Source: Phocaeicola sp. (lineage in GTDB: Bacteria > Bacteroidota > Bacteroidia > Bacteroidales > Bacteroidaceae). Taken from it: a stretch of 33,640 nt of DNA. Under the pieces are notes generated by a model. That model saw nothing but the letters and a program-made list of their open reading frames with translations. It did not search any database and was not told where the DNA came from. The stretch covers positions 1-33,640 of the forward strand of contig JAHHQV010000026.1 in the NCBI GenBank assembly GCA_020026175.1, given 5' to 3'. Shown here one piece after another: positions 32,283 to 33,640 of the stretch; position 1 is the first letter of the stretch, and every line of letters starts with the position of its first letter. Made by a program: the position numbers and the translations under genes.

Positions 32283-32541
32283 TAGGGATAGAAGAATAAA
32301 GCCCACAGGAACGAGGACTTGACACGGATAGCCCGACAGGTTGCTGTAACGCCCCAAAAAGTACAATACAAAAGCCTATACCATTAGACGAGAGGAGTTT
32401 AAAGTAATGTATGAAGTATGAAAAGAAGAATCGTACTTCAAAATATCAAACTATTTTGCGCTTAAAATAATGCTATCTCTTTGTTAATCAGATATTTACA
32501 CCAAAGGTAAAATTTCATTTTGTTAATAATTTCTATATACT

Positions 32542-32664
32542 ATGAAAACGAAAGCAGTAGGTAAAACAGAATCAGCGATTATATCTAAATTTGACAAAAA
32601 AGAGAAAAAATATGGCAAGATTAGGATATATGGTAACAGACCTCCCAGGTCATCACATCAATGA
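32542..32664 (+). CDS. Possible 40-aa leader ORF
   Basis: ATG at 32542 opens MKTKAVGKTESAIISKFDKK and ends inside the recombinase-like gene in another frame. The beginning is plausible (Lys-rich), but the end looks like a shadow. It may be a short upstream peptide influencing translation of the gene at 32612. Confidence 0.25.
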   Translation: MKTKAVGKTESAIISKFDKKEKKYGKIRIYGNRPPRSSHQ

Positions 32665-33058
32665 AGATGAGCAAAGAATGCAGAAAGAGAACTGCGATAA
32701 GATTTACAGGGAAAAATATACCAGAGAAGGTGACACAACAGAACTGAAGAAACTAATGGGGGAATTGGTTCACGGAGACGAAGTTTTCTTTTTATCAATG
32801 GCAAATGCCTTCAGAGGAGTAAGAAAGATATGTATGTTTCTGGAATTCAGCAGAATCAGGAAAATAAGAGTAGTGTCTTTAAGGGACAGGATAGACAGCA
32901 AAGAAGAGATATTTCAGCCATCAACAGAAAGTGTGCTGAATGCTGTAGGCTCATTGACAGAGGATTCGTTCGCCATCAGAAAAGTAAGGATACTTTCGGA
33001 AAGAAAGGATACGGAAAAGACCAGAAACAAACACTTCGAGTTTGTTAACTCACACTAA
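32612..33058 (+). CDS. Serine-recombinase N-domain-like protein lacking catalytic residues
   Basis: 148 aa from the ATG at 32612; a TTG 21 nt upstream is less likely. The order of elements fits a resolvase catalytic domain: MARLGYMVTD (where Y-x-R-V-S is usual), DEQRMQKENCDKIYREKYTREG, LKKLMGELVHGDEVFFLSMANAFR (usual GDxLxVxxLDRLxR), IRVVSLRDRIDSKEE. The catalytic Ser and Arg appear replaced by D10 and V8, and the DRLxR Arg pair is altered. No C-terminal DNA-binding domain is present. It could be a regulatory relic. The stop overlaps the minus-strand helicase fragment. Confidence 0.6.
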   Translation: MARLGYMVTDLPGHHINEDEQRMQKENCDKIYREKYTREGDTTELKKLMGELVHGDEVFFLSMANAFRGVRKICMFLEFSRIRKIRVVSLRDRIDSKEEIFQPSTESVLNAVGSLTEDSFAIRKVRILSERKDTEKTRNKHFEFVNSH

Positions 33059-33216
33059 TTACAGTGGAACCAGAACGGATAGATACCATCGGTTGCCTCA
33101 AAAATGATTACGTTTTCAAACTCAAGGCCTTTTGCCTTGTGGACTGTGGAGACGGATACCTTTTTATTAAATATGGGTATCGGCAACATTTCGTACAAAA
33201 GTAACTCTAAGCCTTA
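33055..33216 (-). pseudogene. UvrD/Rep-type helicase fragment
   Basis: About 53 codons on the minus strand contain VSVSTVHKAKGLEFENVII, then FEATDGIYPFWFHCN and a stop. The first part is the helicase motif with T-x-H-x-x-K-G-L-E-(F/W) typical of UvrD/AddA/PcrA C-terminal regions. There is an upstream in-frame stop at about 33217 and no room for a full gene, so it is a remnant. It shares 3 nt with the end of the plus-strand recombinase-like gene. Confidence 0.75.
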
Positions 33217-33277
33217 TGCAAGGTATCTGCTTTTTCTGATATGCTTTGCCGATTTACCTATAGTGTTGTTATGTACA

Positions 33278-33306
33278 TGATTGTAAATTGTCTGTTCGTA
33301 TCTTTG
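33278..33306 (+). promoter_or_regulatory. Candidate Bacteroides-type promoter
   Basis: A perfect TATCTTTG (33299-33306) is preceded by a TTG-containing -33 region (TTGTAAATTG near 33281). Downstream are a hairpin (GTTGTT-TTGACAT-AACAAC) and the structured segment at 33424. Confidence 0.45.
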
Positions 33307-33640
33307 AGCCTCGATTAGTTGTTTTGACATAACAACACAAAATTAATCAATTAAGGGTAGACCGATGTCTCTCTTTATTATTTTTTTCGTATTGCTGTCA
33401 GAACTCTACTCTAGATGGATGCGCTCGTCGGGACGTGTAGTCCCGCCCCTTGCCGTGCGAGTGCTCCTCAACCGATGAGTTTTTATTAATACGTTGCGTT
33501 TCTATTTGGTTTCTTCATATATACGTATTTATTTACTCAAGTTTCTGATTTAGATTTTTTGTGAAATAAAAAGGGCTTTAAGTATCCCATATGTTATGGA
33601 AAATGAGTAAATTAGATGTCGCCAAACATAACTACTCAAT
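33307..33640 (+). other. Gene-free right edge with structured segment
   Basis: No gene of credible length. A 37-codon reading (33367-33480) starts with a hydrophobic stretch and then overlaps a GC-rich hairpin region, and is doubtful. CTCGTCGG (33424-33431) can pair with CCGATGAG (33472-33479), followed by T5: a terminator-like end. Inside, CGGGAC-GTGTA-GTCCCG (33429-33445) is an alternative hairpin. With the promoter at 33299 this could be a ~180-nt small RNA. Confidence 0.4.

Larger units (their letters stand above)
31678..32420 (+). other. Structured gene-free region, candidate non-coding RNA or oriT
   Basis: No convincing gene on either strand; short ORFs have improbable composition (His/Cys/Pro runs). 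It is richer in G+C than the surroundings and full of hairpins: GAAGC-T-CCGT / ACGG-T-GCTTC at 31737-31758, GCTCCG-TAT-CGGAGC at 31851-31865. Two repeat C copies lie inside. A plus-facing promoter stands at its left edge (31584). It may be a long structured RNA, a transfer origin or an element junction. Confidence 0.5.

Noticed and set aside
31938..32366. 142-aa minus-strand ORF and smaller ORFs in the gene-free region
   Set aside because: The composition (many His, Cys, Pro, Ser), overlap with both repeat C copies and overlap with DNA hairpins point to chance open frames.

Overview
The window reads as part of an integrative conjugative element (conjugative transposon) of a Bacteroidales bacterium, most likely a gut Bacteroides or relative. 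The evidence is AT-rich DNA, promoters of the Bacteroides type (TTTG, about 20 nt, then TAnnTTTG), and a run of Bacteroidetes-type tra genes of the CTnDOT kind. Neither end of the element is visible. No integrase or intact relaxase gene lies in the window.

Positions 1-17570 (+ strand) are the transfer region: a TraO-like outer-membrane protein, three small VirB2-like DUF4134 paralogues, TraF (DUF4133), the VirB4-type ATPase TraG, TraI (DUF4141), TraJ (VirB6-like), TraK (VirB8-like), TraM (VirB10-like), a small TraL-like protein and TraN. These are followed by transfer and establishment functions: a DUF3945/DUF4099-type protein, two ArdC-like antirestriction zincins, an OB-fold protein, the VirD4-type coupling ATPase, a lipoprotein and a Toprim protein. 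Genes are tightly packed, often overlap by 4-8 nt, and the run closes with an intrinsic terminator at 17541-17570.

Positions 17.7-33.6 kb are a mosaic accessory region. Minus-strand operons (SLOG + phosphoribosyltransferase; DUF2958 + DUF1281-like + 77-aa protein; 59-aa membrane protein + PcfK + PcfJ) each sit immediately left of a copy of a ~300-380-bp repeat (repeat A). Each copy has imperfect terminal inverted arms and a consensus-like outward (+) promoter. A second ~507-bp direct repeat (repeat B, 20463-20969 and 28674-29180, offset exactly 8211 bp) brackets an 8.2-kb block. A 26-bp motif (repeat C) occurs three times. Several genes are broken: a truncated metallophosphoesterase joined to a PD-(D/E)XK remnant, an N-terminally truncated unidentified gene, a UvrD-type helicase fragment and a frameshifted XRE regulator.

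The most striking cargo is a restriction-modification system at 23.8-28.3 kb. Its methyltransferase carries an N-terminal PD-(D/E)XK nuclease-like domain and there is no hsdR in the window, which suggests a BcgI-like/type IIG enzyme rather than classical type I. The methyltransferase and specificity genes are offset by -1 at a CCCTTTG heptamer. The specificity gene has three target-recognition domains, with a G8 homopolymer between the second and third. By direct translation, G8 reads through to the third domain, whereas G7 or G9 stops just after the second. This predicts a phase-variable switch in DNA specificity carried on a mobile element that also encodes antirestriction proteins.

Four places look like indels or homopolymer variation (traO signal peptide, xre, the hsdM/hsdS junction and the G8 tract). 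Some could be sequencing or assembly artefacts; this needs raw reads.
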